From assembly GCA_947503005.1 (NCBI GenBank), contig CANNCA010000002.1, positions 682,001-746,000 on the forward strand: a stretch of DNA of 64,000 nt. Direction: 5' to 3'. Under the pieces are notes generated by a model that was given only the letters and a program-made list of their open reading frames with translations, ran no database searches and was not told the origin of the DNA. A program made the translations under genes and the position numbers. Position 1 is the first letter of the stretch. Each line of letters begins with the position of its first letter. Below, piece by piece: positions 51,376 through 60,939 of this stretch. This stretch comes from an uncultured Flavobacteriaceae bacterium (GTDB lineage: Bacteria > Bacteroidota > Bacteroidia > Flavobacteriales > Flavobacteriaceae).

Positions 51376-52611
51376 TTAAACAGATTCTTTGGGATAACAG
51401 ATATAATATTTGGTTACTGTCTTTGAAAGTGCCTTCAAATTTAGATGATCTGAAGCTTTTGCAACATCGGTGATTTTACCATTTTTTTTCAGAATGTTTA
51501 TGTTCTGACTAGCAGAGTCATAGGCTCTGTTCGAAATCATTCCAGTAAAGACAAAATATTCACATTCTTCGTCAGAAACTTTATGATGCTCTTTAAATTT
51601 GGTAGCATACTTCGATACCAACTCTTTTGCAATGGGTTTCTTTTTTAATTTTATCTTCAACAGCGTCCTATTGATCACCATACGGCATAGTCGAGACAAA
51701 ACAAAATCTTGGTGGCTTTGCCAATCTTTAATTGCGGATAATAAATCGATATCATCTAACTGAGCGAACTTATTCAAAATATCGGAATCGAAATTGTCCC
51801 TTGAAATTTTGTGCTTCATAAAGAACAAGAAAACAGGACTGCATCGAAGATAAACTCCGTTCTGTAAGAGCATTTTGGCACGCTTCAAAATACGAATCAA
51901 CAATTGTTCTGCAACGATGCCCGTCTTGTGCAAGTATACCTGCCAATACATAAAGCGACGCGCCATCAAAAACTTTTCTACGGAATAAATGGCCTTTTCT
52001 TCCATCACTAATTCACCTTCTACCACATTCATCATACTTATCAAGCGCTCCGCATTAATATTGCCTTCTGCAACACCAGTATAGAAACTATCCCTTTTAA
52101 GATAGTCCAGCCGATCCATATCCAATTGACTTGACACCAATTGATTTAAAAACTTTTTCGGATAGTTCCCTTTGAAGATTTTTAATGCGACCGTTAAACT
52201 TCCGTTAAACCTAAGGTTTAAATCTTCCATAAATAAGGTCGAAATGTATTCGTGATGAACACCTTCTACAATACTTTCCTCCATCGCATGTGAAAAAGGC
52301 CCATGGCCAATATCATGTAACAAAATAGCGCACAAAAGGCCTTCTTTTTCGACATCACTTATTTCAACACCCTTAAAACGAAGTACTTGTATCGCCTTGT
52401 GCATTAAATGCATACTGCCCAATGCATGGTGAAATCGTGTATGATGGGCACCTGGATATACGAGATATGAAAGACCCATTTGCGAAATTCTTCGCAACCG
52501 CTGAAAATATGGTTCAGCGATGAGGTCGAATATCAAGGTATTGGGAATTGTAATAAATCCGTAAATTGGATCATTGAATATTTTGAGCTTGTTTGAATTG
52601 GCCAAAATCAA
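51376..52611 (-). CDS. HD-domain phosphohydrolase (dGTPase-like); apparent non-ATG (TTG) start
   Basis: IFNDPIYGFITIPN...YPGAHHTRFHHALGSMHLM...LLHDIGHGPFSHAME. Confidence 0.9.
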   Translation of the reverse strand: MILANSNKLKIFNDPIYGFITIPNTLIFDLIAEPYFQRLRRISQMGLSYLVYPGAHHTRFHHALGSMHLMHKAIQVLRFKGVEISDVEKEGLLCAILLHDIGHGPFSHAMEESIVEGVHHEYISTLFMEDLNLRFNGSLTVALKIFKGNYPKKFLNQLVSSQLDMDRLDYLKRDSFYTGVAEGNINAERLISMMNVVEGELVMEEKAIYSVEKFLMARRFMYWQVYLHKTGIVAEQLLIRILKRAKMLLQNGVYLRCSPVFLFFMKHKISRDNFDSDILNKFAQLDDIDLLSAIKDWQSHQDFVLSRLCRMVINRTLLKIKLKKKPIAKELVSKYATKFKEHHKVSDEECEYFVFTGMISNRAYDSASQNINILKKNGKITDVAKASDHLNLKALSKTVTKYYICYPKESV

Positions 52612-52630
52612 TTAAATTTTTTCTCACTGG

Positions 52631-52638
52631 CAAAGTTA
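52631..52638 (-). promoter_or_regulatory. Candidate Bacteroidota -7 promoter element (TAACTTTG) for the HD gene
   Basis: Matches TAnnTTTG about 20 nt upstream of the HD gene start. Confidence 0.45.
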
Positions 52639-52653
52639 TGCAAACGAAATGAG

Positions 52654-52673
52654 ACCCCGCTATGTAGCGGGGT
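52654..52673. promoter_or_regulatory. GC-rich perfect hairpin between HD gene and porX
   Basis: ACCCCGCTA-TG-TAGCGGGGT in an AT-rich divergent intergenic region. Confidence 0.6.
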
Positions 52674-52689
52674 TAGTTCAACTTGGTAA

Positions 52690-54276
52690 TTGAATACGAC
52701 TTGCAGGCTTTTAAAAAACAGTATCGTGAATATGAATAAAATAACAATCCTATGGGTCGATGATGAAATTGACCTTCTGAAACCCCATATTATTTTTCTC
52801 CAGAATAAAAACTATGATGTCATCACTTGTCAAAGTGGTCAAGAGGCGCTCGAAGAGCTCGCGCAGTCAAGAGTCGACATTGTTTTCTTGGATGAAAATA
52901 TGCCTGGAATTTCAGGCCTGGAAACCTTGAACGAAATCAAAGTGATGAATTCGAGTCTTCCCGTGGTCATGATTACGAAAAGTGAAGAAGAATTCATAAT
53001 GGAAGAGGCCATCGGTTCTAAAATTGCTGATTATCTTATTAAACCGGTCAATCCAAATCAAATTCTTTTATCCCTAAAGAAAAATTTAGATCACTCCCGT
53101 TTGGTTTCTGAAAAGACTACCGCTAATTATCAGCAAGAGTTTCGAAAGATTGCCATGGACTTATCTATGGTGAACACCTATGAAGAATGGATAGAATTGT
53201 ACAAAAAATTGATTTATTGGGAAATGCGACTTGAGGATATCGAGGACTCTGGAATGTTCGAGATATTGGAATCACAAAAGGTTGAAGCTAACAACCAGTT
53301 CGGCAAATTCGTCGAAAAGAATTATGAAGATTGGTTTACCGATGTGAACGGACCTGTAATGTCACATACCCTATTTAAAGAATGGGTGCAGCCTGAATTG
53401 AAAGGACAACCCACATTGCTCGTCGTGGTTGACAATTTACGATACGATCAGTGGTTCGCTTTTGAAGATACGGTGAGTTCCTATTATAAAAAGACGGATG
53501 AAAAGTCATATATGAGCATTCTTCCAACCGCCACTCAGTATGCAAGAAACGCGATTTTTTCTGGACTTACACCGCTTGCAATGGAAAAAAAATATCCCGA
53601 TTGGTGGAAGAACGATACCGATGATGGCGGCAAAAACTTGTTTGAAGATAAATTCTTAGGGGAGCAAATCAAACGTTTAGGACTAAACCTGAAGTGGGAA
53701 TATCACAAAATAACCAATCTAAAAAAAGGAAAACAGCTATCACAAAACTTCCGCTCTCAAAAGGACAATGATCTAACGGTGATTGTTTATAATTTTGTGG
53801 ATATGCTTTCGCATTCCAAAACAGAAATGGAGGTCATTAAAGAATTAGCGTCCAATGATAAAGCTTATCGCTCATTGACCCAAAGTTGGTTTAAGAACTC
53901 CCCATTATTGGAAATTATACAACAGGCACAAACCATGGGAATGAAACTGATTATCACAACGGACCATGGAACCATCAATGTAAAACAACCTTCTAAATTA
54001 ATTGGGGATAAAGACACCAGTTTAAATCTTCGCTATAAAACTGGAAGGAGTCTCTCTTATGAAGAAAAAGATGTATTGGCAGCTCAAGACCCGAGAAGTA
54101 TCCATTTGCCCAGTATTAATATGAGCAGCTCCTTTGTTTTTGCAAAGAACGATTTGTTTTTTGCCTATCCTAACAACTATAATCACTATGTAAGCTACTA
54201 CCGGAATACCTATCAACATGGTGGGGTTTCTTTGGAGGAGATGATTATTCCATTTATAGTTTTAGAGCCGAAATAA
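52690..54276 (+). CDS. porX: T9SS response regulator PorX (REC plus PglZ/alkaline-phosphatase-like domain); likely start 52732
   Basis: ILWVDDEIDLLKPHIIFLQNKNYDV...FLDENMPGISGLE; PglZ part VVVDNLRYDQW...ITTDHGTINVKQPSK. Confidence 0.95.
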   Translation: MNTTCRLLKNSIVNMNKITILWVDDEIDLLKPHIIFLQNKNYDVITCQSGQEALEELAQSRVDIVFLDENMPGISGLETLNEIKVMNSSLPVVMITKSEEEFIMEEAIGSKIADYLIKPVNPNQILLSLKKNLDHSRLVSEKTTANYQQEFRKIAMDLSMVNTYEEWIELYKKLIYWEMRLEDIEDSGMFEILESQKVEANNQFGKFVEKNYEDWFTDVNGPVMSHTLFKEWVQPELKGQPTLLVVVDNLRYDQWFAFEDTVSSYYKKTDEKSYMSILPTATQYARNAIFSGLTPLAMEKKYPDWWKNDTDDGGKNLFEDKFLGEQIKRLGLNLKWEYHKITNLKKGKQLSQNFRSQKDNDLTVIVYNFVDMLSHSKTEMEVIKELASNDKAYRSLTQSWFKNSPLLEIIQQAQTMGMKLIITTDHGTINVKQPSKLIGDKDTSLNLRYKTGRSLSYEEKDVLAAQDPRSIHLPSINMSSSFVFAKNDLFFAYPNNYNHYVSYYRNTYQHGGVSLEEMIIPFIVLEPK

Positions 54277-54298
54277 TTTCAATCATTAGTATGCCAAA

Positions 54299-54988
54299 AT
54301 GAGATTTTTATTTTTCTTGATTTTAACCATAAAAGTGGTAACACTTTCGTCTCAAATTTTAGAAATTAGCGATAAATCGCTTGACGCAGCCATTTTTACG
54401 GTCAACCTAATGAACCGAAACTATGATTCTGCAATAGGTTCTCCTTATATAAAAGATGAATTCGTACCTGCCAAAATCAACAATGGTAGCGTTACCCAAT
54501 TTGTTAGATTCAATTGTGTCGATGACGAAGTTGAAGTCAAACAGGGAATGACCAAAGTGCTATTATTGGATTTAGCCAAAAATCAAAAAATCAGTCTGTC
54601 AGACGGTTCAGAAAAGATTTATCATATCTATAAGTACAAGGATAAAAATAAAAAGGCGAAAGTTACTTTTCTTGAATTGATCAAGGAGGATAAGCAATAC
54701 AGACTTTATAAGAAGGTTCGGAAAAAATTTATTCCAAAACAAAATGCTGAAGGGTATAGGGAAGCGACCCAGGCAGAATTTGTCCGACTAAACACAATTC
54801 ACTTTATAACGGATTTTCAATCGAAAACAGATAAACTTCTTGCGATTCCAACGAAAAAGAAAAAGTTTTTCTCTTTTTTTGGTAAAAAGAAAGGAGAGCT
54901 CGAACGTTTTACAAAGGACGAAAAATTGGATTATTTAAAAAGCGAAGATCTTGAAGAAATTATTGCTTTCTACTTTAAGCAGTTTTGA
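54299..54988 (+). CDS. Hypothetical exported protein
   Basis: Signal peptide MRFLFFLILTIKVVTLSSQ; Lys-rich C-terminal half; co-directional between porX and tsaE. Confidence 0.7.
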   Translation: MRFLFFLILTIKVVTLSSQILEISDKSLDAAIFTVNLMNRNYDSAIGSPYIKDEFVPAKINNGSVTQFVRFNCVDDEVEVKQGMTKVLLLDLAKNQKISLSDGSEKIYHIYKYKDKNKKAKVTFLELIKEDKQYRLYKKVRKKFIPKQNAEGYREATQAEFVRLNTIHFITDFQSKTDKLLAIPTKKKKFFSFFGKKKGELERFTKDEKLDYLKSEDLEEIIAFYFKQF

Positions 54989-55031
54989 TTGTATAAACTT
55001 GCCCCTAAAAATCATTTGAATAGAAATACCA

Positions 55032-55436
55032 ATGGTTTACAAATTAGAAGAAATAGAAGCAGTTGCACAAAGCGTTCTTGATAATGCGAAATCAAAGGTG
55101 GTTTGCTTTTATGGACCTATGGGCGCCGGCAAAACTACATTGACCAAAGCTTTAGTCAAAGAATTGGGTGGATCTGATGAGGTTAGTAGCCCAACTTTTG
55201 GAATTGTCAACGAATACCATTTGAAATCAGGTGAGGTACTGGCCTATCACTTTGATTTTTATCGTTTGAATGATGAAACCGAGGCTTTGGACCTTGGTTT
55301 TGAAGATTATTTATCTCAAGGTGTATGGATTTTCATTGAATGGCCTGAAAGAATTCCATCTTTTCTTCCTGATAAGGCCACTAATGTTCATATCAAAATA
55401 TTGGATGAGGTTATGCGTCAAGTTGTTCTTTCCTAG
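55032..55436 (+). CDS. tsaE: tRNA threonylcarbamoyladenosine biosynthesis ATPase
   Basis: FYGPMGAGKTTLTKALVKELG...SSPTFGIVNEY...FIEWPERI. Confidence 0.95.
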   Translation: MVYKLEEIEAVAQSVLDNAKSKVVCFYGPMGAGKTTLTKALVKELGGSDEVSSPTFGIVNEYHLKSGEVLAYHFDFYRLNDETEALDLGFEDYLSQGVWIFIEWPERIPSFLPDKATNVHIKILDEVMRQVVLS

Positions 55437-55691
55437 TTAACTTTCTGGTTGAATTAATCTTCGACTCCTCTATCTCCAGTCTACCCAATACCAATTTTCC
55501 CATTGACAAAATCTCTCTATATCGTTAGAAGTGAGTTTTTATTGTATAATTTTCGACGAACGGTAAAAAAATCGACCAAACCGCTAATTTTAACGTCAAA
55601 ATGCACAATTTTAACATGAAAAACTTATAATACAGTCTTGAATTTCTTACTTTGCGACCGATTTAATTGTCCGATTTCTAACTAAAACTTA

Positions 55692-55919
55692 ATGAAAATG
55701 AAAACGAAACAAATTGTTTTTGGCATTATCGCCTCCGTTACGTTGCTAGCTGTTTCCTGTGAACCAAATACCACTGCTCAAGAAGATGATTTATATGAAG
55801 TTGGTATTGACAAGGGCTCAATTGTTCTTAAAGGTCAAAGCAGCGATATTGATAAAAGTTCAATTGTGCTTAAAAGTAGTGATATAGACAAAAGCTCTAT
55901 AGTGCTAAAAGGAAATTAA
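55692..55919 (+). CDS. 75-aa repeat lipoprotein (three xIDKxSIVLK decapeptide repeats)
   Basis: Lipobox LLAVSC; GIDKGSIVLKGQSS-DIDKSSIVLKSS-DIDKSSIVLKGN; own terminator downstream. Confidence 0.8.
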   Translation: MKMKTKQIVFGIIASVTLLAVSCEPNTTAQEDDLYEVGIDKGSIVLKGQSSDIDKSSIVLKSSDIDKSSIVLKGN

Positions 55920-55942
55920 AGAAAATTGATAAAATTGAATTG

Positions 55943-55970
55943 AAAAGAGCAATAATATTGCTCTTTTTTT
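55943..55970 (+). terminator. Terminator of the 75-aa lipoprotein gene
   Basis: AAAAGAGCAAT-AAT-ATTGCTCTTTT plus T-run. Confidence 0.85.
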
Positions 55971-56011
55971 GTTGTATTCATATACCGCCTTAATAGTCCC
56001 AATCTATTGAC

Positions 56012-56680
56012 ATGAACACAGATAGGAAAAAAGTAAAAAAGAAGATATTCATTGAGTCTATTGTACTCATTTTGATTGCCCTAACCCCCTTTTTTTTAAA
56101 AGCTTACGATTACTTTCCAGGACCTAACAGTCCATTCGCACATGGTCCTATTTCTTTTTTGGGAATAGAAATTGGAAGTAATGGATTTAATAGTATTGAA
56201 ACGAATATTTGGTTTTATTCAAATAAACTGATACCACTAGTTTTATTGATTTGCTGGTTTTTTACTTCAAAAGACTGGTGGTACCATATCCTGATTATCC
56301 CAATCGCCACTTACGCATTTCAACTTTTTGAACTAATTTTTTCTGAAGACAACGTCATAGATACAGAAAATATCTGGTGGTTACTTCCAGTGTGTATGGT
56401 TGTTGTTCCAATTGTTTACTTAGTAAGAATTAAACTATATGACAAATATGTCAATGGTATCGATTTAGAAGCAATGGAAATCGAGCTTAACGCTTTGAAA
56501 GAAAAAAGATCTAAATTTGAAGCTACTAAACCGAAAGACTTGGGCGCACCGAGCCCGGACACTATTGAATACCGTTCGCTTTCTGAATGGCTGGACCAAA
56601 AACTCTCAACAAATAACTTAGAACTGATCTTCAGGCAATTTCAGAACAGCCTCAAAAACTGGATGCATTTGAAATTTTAG
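56012..56680 (+). CDS. Hypothetical membrane protein with C-terminal coiled region
   Basis: Four hydrophobic segments then EAMEIELNALKEKRSKFEA. Confidence 0.7.
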   Translation: MNTDRKKVKKKIFIESIVLILIALTPFFLKAYDYFPGPNSPFAHGPISFLGIEIGSNGFNSIETNIWFYSNKLIPLVLLICWFFTSKDWWYHILIIPIATYAFQLFELIFSEDNVIDTENIWWLLPVCMVVVPIVYLVRIKLYDKYVNGIDLEAMEIELNALKEKRSKFEATKPKDLGAPSPDTIEYRSLSEWLDQKLSTNNLELIFRQFQNSLKNWMHLKF

Positions 56681-56731
56681 ATGTCATTACTTTCCACATT
56701 TTCTAGCAGGAGTATTTTCATTTTAAAATTG

Positions 56732-56739
56732 TAAATTTG
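56732..56739 (+). promoter_or_regulatory. Candidate -7 element TAAATTTG upstream of ald, followed by GATGG-TGCAT-CCATC inverted repeat
   Basis: Matches TAnnTTTG; 5-bp perfect inverted repeat at 56744-56758. Confidence 0.4.
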
Positions 56740-56775
56740 ATTTGATGGTGCATCCATCATGAAGAATTACCGTTC

Positions 56776-57966
56776 ATGGACCAACCCTTTACCAAGCAAC
56801 AATTACTTCCCCAAGAAGAAACCTTAGAAATTCTCAAACAAAAAGGAGAACTTTTTATTGGTGTCCCCAAAGAAAATCAATTTCAGGAAAAACGAATTTG
56901 CCTTACCCCAGATGCGGTGACAGCGATTACGGCTAATGGACATCGTGTCATGATCGAATCGGGTGCCGGTGAAGGTGCCTTTTATACCGACATTGAGTAT
57001 TCGAATGCAGGTGCAGAAATAACAAAAGACCCGAATAAGGTCTTTGGTTGTCCATTGATTTTAAAAGTGGAACCGCCCACCTTCGCCGAAATTGAAATGA
57101 TTAACCCGCAGAGCGTTGTCATTTCAGCTTTGCAGTTAAAGGTGCAGAAGAAGAAGTATTTTGAAGCGCTGGCGAGAAAACGAATCACAGCAGTAGCCTT
57201 TGAATACATAAGGGATGAAGACGGAAAGTTCCCTGTAGTGCGTTCACTAAGCGAAATTGCGGGAATATCCTCCGTATTGATTGCTTCTGAAATCTTAGCG
57301 GCTACCAATGATGGCAACGGACTCATGTTTGGAAATATCAGTGGTGTACCACCTATCGAAGTTGTAATAATAGGAGCCGGCACGGTTGGGGAATTTGCAG
57401 CGCGATCAGCAATTGGCCTAGGAGCGAATATCAAACTTTTTGACAATTCCATTACTAAATTACGCCATATTCAAACCTGTTTGGGCCAAACAATATATAC
57501 ATCGACCGTTCAGCCTAAAAACTTAAACAAAGCCTTACGTCGCTGTGATGTGGCTATAGGGGCGACGCGCGGTAAAGATAGATCACCAGTTGTTGTCACC
57601 AATACCATGGTTGAGAACATGAAAAAGGGTGCGGTCATTATTGATGTGAGTATTGATATGGGGGGCTGTTTTGAAACCAGTGAAATAACTTCTCATGAAA
57701 AACCAACTTTTGAAAAGTATGGGGTTATTCATTATGCTGTGCCGAACATTCCTTCTAGATACCCCAAAACGGCATCCATTTCCATTAGTAATATTTTCAC
57801 TCCGTATCTTTTAAAATTAGGTGAAGACGGCGGACTCGAGAATTCACTGCGCTTTGATAAAGGGCTGCGAAATGGCCTCTATATGTATCATGGTATATTG
57901 ACGAGCAAGTCCGTTGGCGAATGGTTCGATTTACAATACAGCGATATCAATTTCCTTATTTTTTAG
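56776..57966 (+). CDS. ald: Alanine dehydrogenase
   Basis: GVPKENQFQEKRICLTPDAV...VVIIGAGTVGEFAARSAIGLGA...VDVSIDMGGCFETS. Confidence 0.92.
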   Translation: MDQPFTKQQLLPQEETLEILKQKGELFIGVPKENQFQEKRICLTPDAVTAITANGHRVMIESGAGEGAFYTDIEYSNAGAEITKDPNKVFGCPLILKVEPPTFAEIEMINPQSVVISALQLKVQKKKYFEALARKRITAVAFEYIRDEDGKFPVVRSLSEIAGISSVLIASEILAATNDGNGLMFGNISGVPPIEVVIIGAGTVGEFAARSAIGLGANIKLFDNSITKLRHIQTCLGQTIYTSTVQPKNLNKALRRCDVAIGATRGKDRSPVVVTNTMVENMKKGAVIIDVSIDMGGCFETSEITSHEKPTFEKYGVIHYAVPNIPSRYPKTASISISNIFTPYLLKLGEDGGLENSLRFDKGLRNGLYMYHGILTSKSVGEWFDLQYSDINFLIF

Positions 57967-57986
57967 TTAGCTTATAAACTCATTTC

Positions 57987-58382
57987 ATGTCATTATTTGA
58001 TGCCAGTTTTTTTAAACGCCTCGGTTTTTATTTATTCGGACTTTCTATAGGAATCATTTTCTTGGCGTTCTTTTTTAAGAAAAAAACAAAGGAAACAGGT
58101 GTATCTTTTTGCTACTTTCCCAATTGTAGAACTTTAAAGGATATGCGGTCAAAGCCCATTTCCTATTCAGAAGAAATAAACCAACTTTTGGAAAACCAAC
58201 AATTGGATACGACCGATATCAATTCTTTTTTCAGGGATGGCGATGTTGATTTCGGAAGAAGTGATACCAAATCAGTGCCCTGTAAAACCTATTTTATCGA
58301 AGGAATAATTGACGAAAACGAAGCTGTTTTGGAAGTGAAAAATTGTCTCGAAAAAGTTTTGGTTCAAGGGTTGAGCCGATAA
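57987..58382 (+). CDS. DUF4258-like protein with TM anchor
   Basis: CNYFPNCRTLKDM-type region read as CYFPNCRTLKDMRSKPISYSEEI; C-terminal YFIEGIIDENEAVLEVKNC. Confidence 0.7.
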   Translation: MSLFDASFFKRLGFYLFGLSIGIIFLAFFFKKKTKETGVSFCYFPNCRTLKDMRSKPISYSEEINQLLENQQLDTTDINSFFRDGDVDFGRSDTKSVPCKTYFIEGIIDENEAVLEVKNCLEKVLVQGLSR

Positions 58383-58481
58383 AATTACTGCTTCTTTAAT
58401 ATTTCGAATTTTGAAAACTAACCTAACCGTCATCGCCTGTGTCTCAGAGAATTCTTTTATACTTTATTACTAATTAGCACC

Positions 58482-59648
58482 TTATATTTTCCTTCGCTTT
58501 CGCTCTATTTTCAATAAGGAAAGTTCGCGAGTTGTTTGACCAGCAACCGAAGTATTCTCCTCCGCCCTTCTAATCAAATAAGGCATCACATCTTTTACAG
58601 GTCCAAATGGCAGATACTTTGCAACATTATACCCCCTATCCGCGAGATTGAAAGAAATATGATCGCTCATTCCATATAATTGCCCGAACCAGACACCACG
58701 ATCATTATTTTTCCAGCCCCTTTCTTTCATGATTGCCATGAGCTTTAAACAGCTTTCTTCATTATGGGTGCCCGCAAAAACGGAGATGTTATCTAATTTA
58801 GTAACCATATACTTTATGGTTTCATCAAAATTCTTATCGGTTTCTTCCTTGGAAGCACAAATTGGCGAGGGATATCCTTTTTCTTTGGCCCTATCGTTTT
58901 CCTTCTCTAAATACGCCCCACGAACGACTTTCATTCCTACTTTAAAACCTTCCGCTTCGCCTCTTTCATTCAATTCTTTTAAGTACGGCAAACGGTCCCA
59001 TCTATAAGTTTGTAAGGTGTTGAATACAATAACTGAATTCTTATTGTATTTGCGCATCATATCTTCTATTAGGTCATCGGCAGCATCTTGCATCCAACTT
59101 TCCTCGGCATCGACTAAAAGCGATACGTTCAAATCATATGCTTTTTTACACACCCTATCAAACCTGTTCACTACACGTTGCCACTCTTGCTTTTCGTCAT
59201 CCGTCAATTCCTTTTTCTCCCCTATTTTTTGATACAGGGCAAAGCGCCCGAAACCAGTGGGTTTAAAAACCGCAAAGGGAATGGCCTCTTTCTCTTTTAC
59301 AAAGTCCAATATCTTTAAAATCATTGCCAAGGCGTTATCGAAAGGATCCTCTTCGTCTTTCCCTTCCACAGAATAATCCAATACTGAACATACCCCCTTT
59401 TCATACATACGATCTACCACAGGCAAACAATCCGCTTCATTAACCCCGCCACAAAAATGATCAAATACGGTAGCCCGGATCAGGCCTTCAACAGGAAGGT
59501 TCGCTTTAATCGCAAAATTGGTCATCGCTGTACCGATGCGAACCAAGGGTTCATTTGCTATCATTTTAAAAAGAAAATAAGCGCGTTCTAATTCAGAGTC
59601 CGTTTTTAAGGCAAATGCAGTTGCAGTATCGTCAAAAATTCGTTCCAT
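58482..59648 (-). CDS. Proline dehydrogenase
   Basis: FGRFALYQKIG...LLVDAEESWMQ...GFKVGMKVVRGAYLEKE...YLPFGPVKDVMPYLIRRAEEN. Confidence 0.93.
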   Translation of the reverse strand: MERIFDDTATAFALKTDSELERAYFLFKMIANEPLVRIGTAMTNFAIKANLPVEGLIRATVFDHFCGGVNEADCLPVVDRMYEKGVCSVLDYSVEGKDEEDPFDNALAMILKILDFVKEKEAIPFAVFKPTGFGRFALYQKIGEKKELTDDEKQEWQRVVNRFDRVCKKAYDLNVSLLVDAEESWMQDAADDLIEDMMRKYNKNSVIVFNTLQTYRWDRLPYLKELNERGEAEGFKVGMKVVRGAYLEKENDRAKEKGYPSPICASKEETDKNFDETIKYMVTKLDNISVFAGTHNEESCLKLMAIMKERGWKNNDRGVWFGQLYGMSDHISFNLADRGYNVAKYLPFGPVKDVMPYLIRRAEENTSVAGQTTRELSLLKIERKRRKI

Positions 59649-59774
59649 AGCTTGTAAAAATAATTGCTTTCAAAGATAAAGACCAACTTTCTATTCTTTT
59701 GATAAAATTTACCTTTATTTTGTATGCTTAAATTTGTTTGCCTAAGGTTTTTAAGGCATTGAAAAGCAGCTTCT

Positions 59775-60839
59775 ATGGAGTCCATAATCACATCAACCTA
59801 TTCGGTCTATTTCAACGAGGAGGCCTATTCAACATTGAATTCGTTTCTGGCAAGTAACTCCTATTCTTCGCTATTTATAATCGTTGATGAGAATACTTAT
59901 GAATTTTGTTTGCCCCAATTCATGGCGGCCATTGAAGGTGACTTTCATTTTGAGGTTTTAGAGATAGAGTCCGGTGAAATTAACAAAAATATTGCCACAT
60001 GCATGAACCTGTGGCAAGCACTTTCTGATTTGGATGCTGACCGCAAAAGTCTTGTTATAAATTTAGGTGGCGGTGTTGTAACTGATTTAGGCGGGTTTGT
60101 GGCTTCAACCTTCAAGCGTGGAGTAGACTTTATCAACGTGCCCACTACCCTACTAGCTATGGTGGATGCATCAGTTGGAGGTAAAACCGGTGTTGACTTA
60201 GGTTCTTTGAAAAACCAAATTGGGGTTATCAATCAGTCAGAAATGGTATTGGTGGTGACATCATTTTTAAAAACCCTTGAAGAAAGGCAATTACAAAGCG
60301 GTTATGCCGAAATGCTGAAACATGGCCTTATTCAAGACCATCCGTATTGGGAAACCCTAAAGTCTGTATCGACCTTTGATGGTCTTGACAACATGATTCA
60401 TACATCAGTAGCAATTAAGAACAAGATAGTTCTTGAAGATCCCACCGAACAAGGATTACGAAAGATTTTAAATTTTGGCCATACCTTGGGTCATGCCATT
60501 GAATCGTATTTCTTAGAAAGTACTGCACACCAAACCTTACTACATGGGGAAGCAATTGCTATCGGTATGATTTTAGAGGGGTTTCTTTCCCATAAATTAT
60601 CAGGGCTTTCAGAAAATGAAATGACGGATATTAAATCTACTTTTTTAAGCAGGTATGAGAAAGTAGTGTTTACTGAAGAAGACATTTACAACATCCTTTC
60701 CTTATTGAAATTCGACAAGAAGAACTCGCACGGCAAAATCAACTTTGTACTTCTTGAACACATTGGAAAGCCTGTAATAGATGTCCAAATTCCGTCAAAT
60801 TTATACCTAGAAGCATTCGCATACTACAAAGAACATTAG
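59775..60839 (+). CDS. aroB: 3-dehydroquinate synthase
   Basis: LGGGVVTDLGGFVASTFKRGVDFINVPTTLLAMVDASVGGKTGVD...LNFGHTLGHAIES. Confidence 0.97.
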   Translation: MESIITSTYSVYFNEEAYSTLNSFLASNSYSSLFIIVDENTYEFCLPQFMAAIEGDFHFEVLEIESGEINKNIATCMNLWQALSDLDADRKSLVINLGGGVVTDLGGFVASTFKRGVDFINVPTTLLAMVDASVGGKTGVDLGSLKNQIGVINQSEMVLVVTSFLKTLEERQLQSGYAEMLKHGLIQDHPYWETLKSVSTFDGLDNMIHTSVAIKNKIVLEDPTEQGLRKILNFGHTLGHAIESYFLESTAHQTLLHGEAIAIGMILEGFLSHKLSGLSENEMTDIKSTFLSRYEKVVFTEEDIYNILSLLKFDKKNSHGKINFVLLEHIGKPVIDVQIPSNLYLEAFAYYKEH

Positions 60840-60939
60840 CTTCATATACTAAATCATGTAGTTTACAACTCTTTAAAAAATCAGAAGCAAAAAAAACATA
60901 GTTTAGGTATCTAGAATAAACCAAATCAAACCTACTACT

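Noticed and set aside
52649-52720. tRNA-like appearance (GGGGTTAGTTCAACTTGG) upstream of porX
   Set aside because: No complete cloverleaf, anticodon arm or acceptor stem could be built.
56982-57452. 156-aa minus-strand ORF inside ald
   Set aside because: Antisense shadow of a conserved Rossmann region; no recognisable motif.
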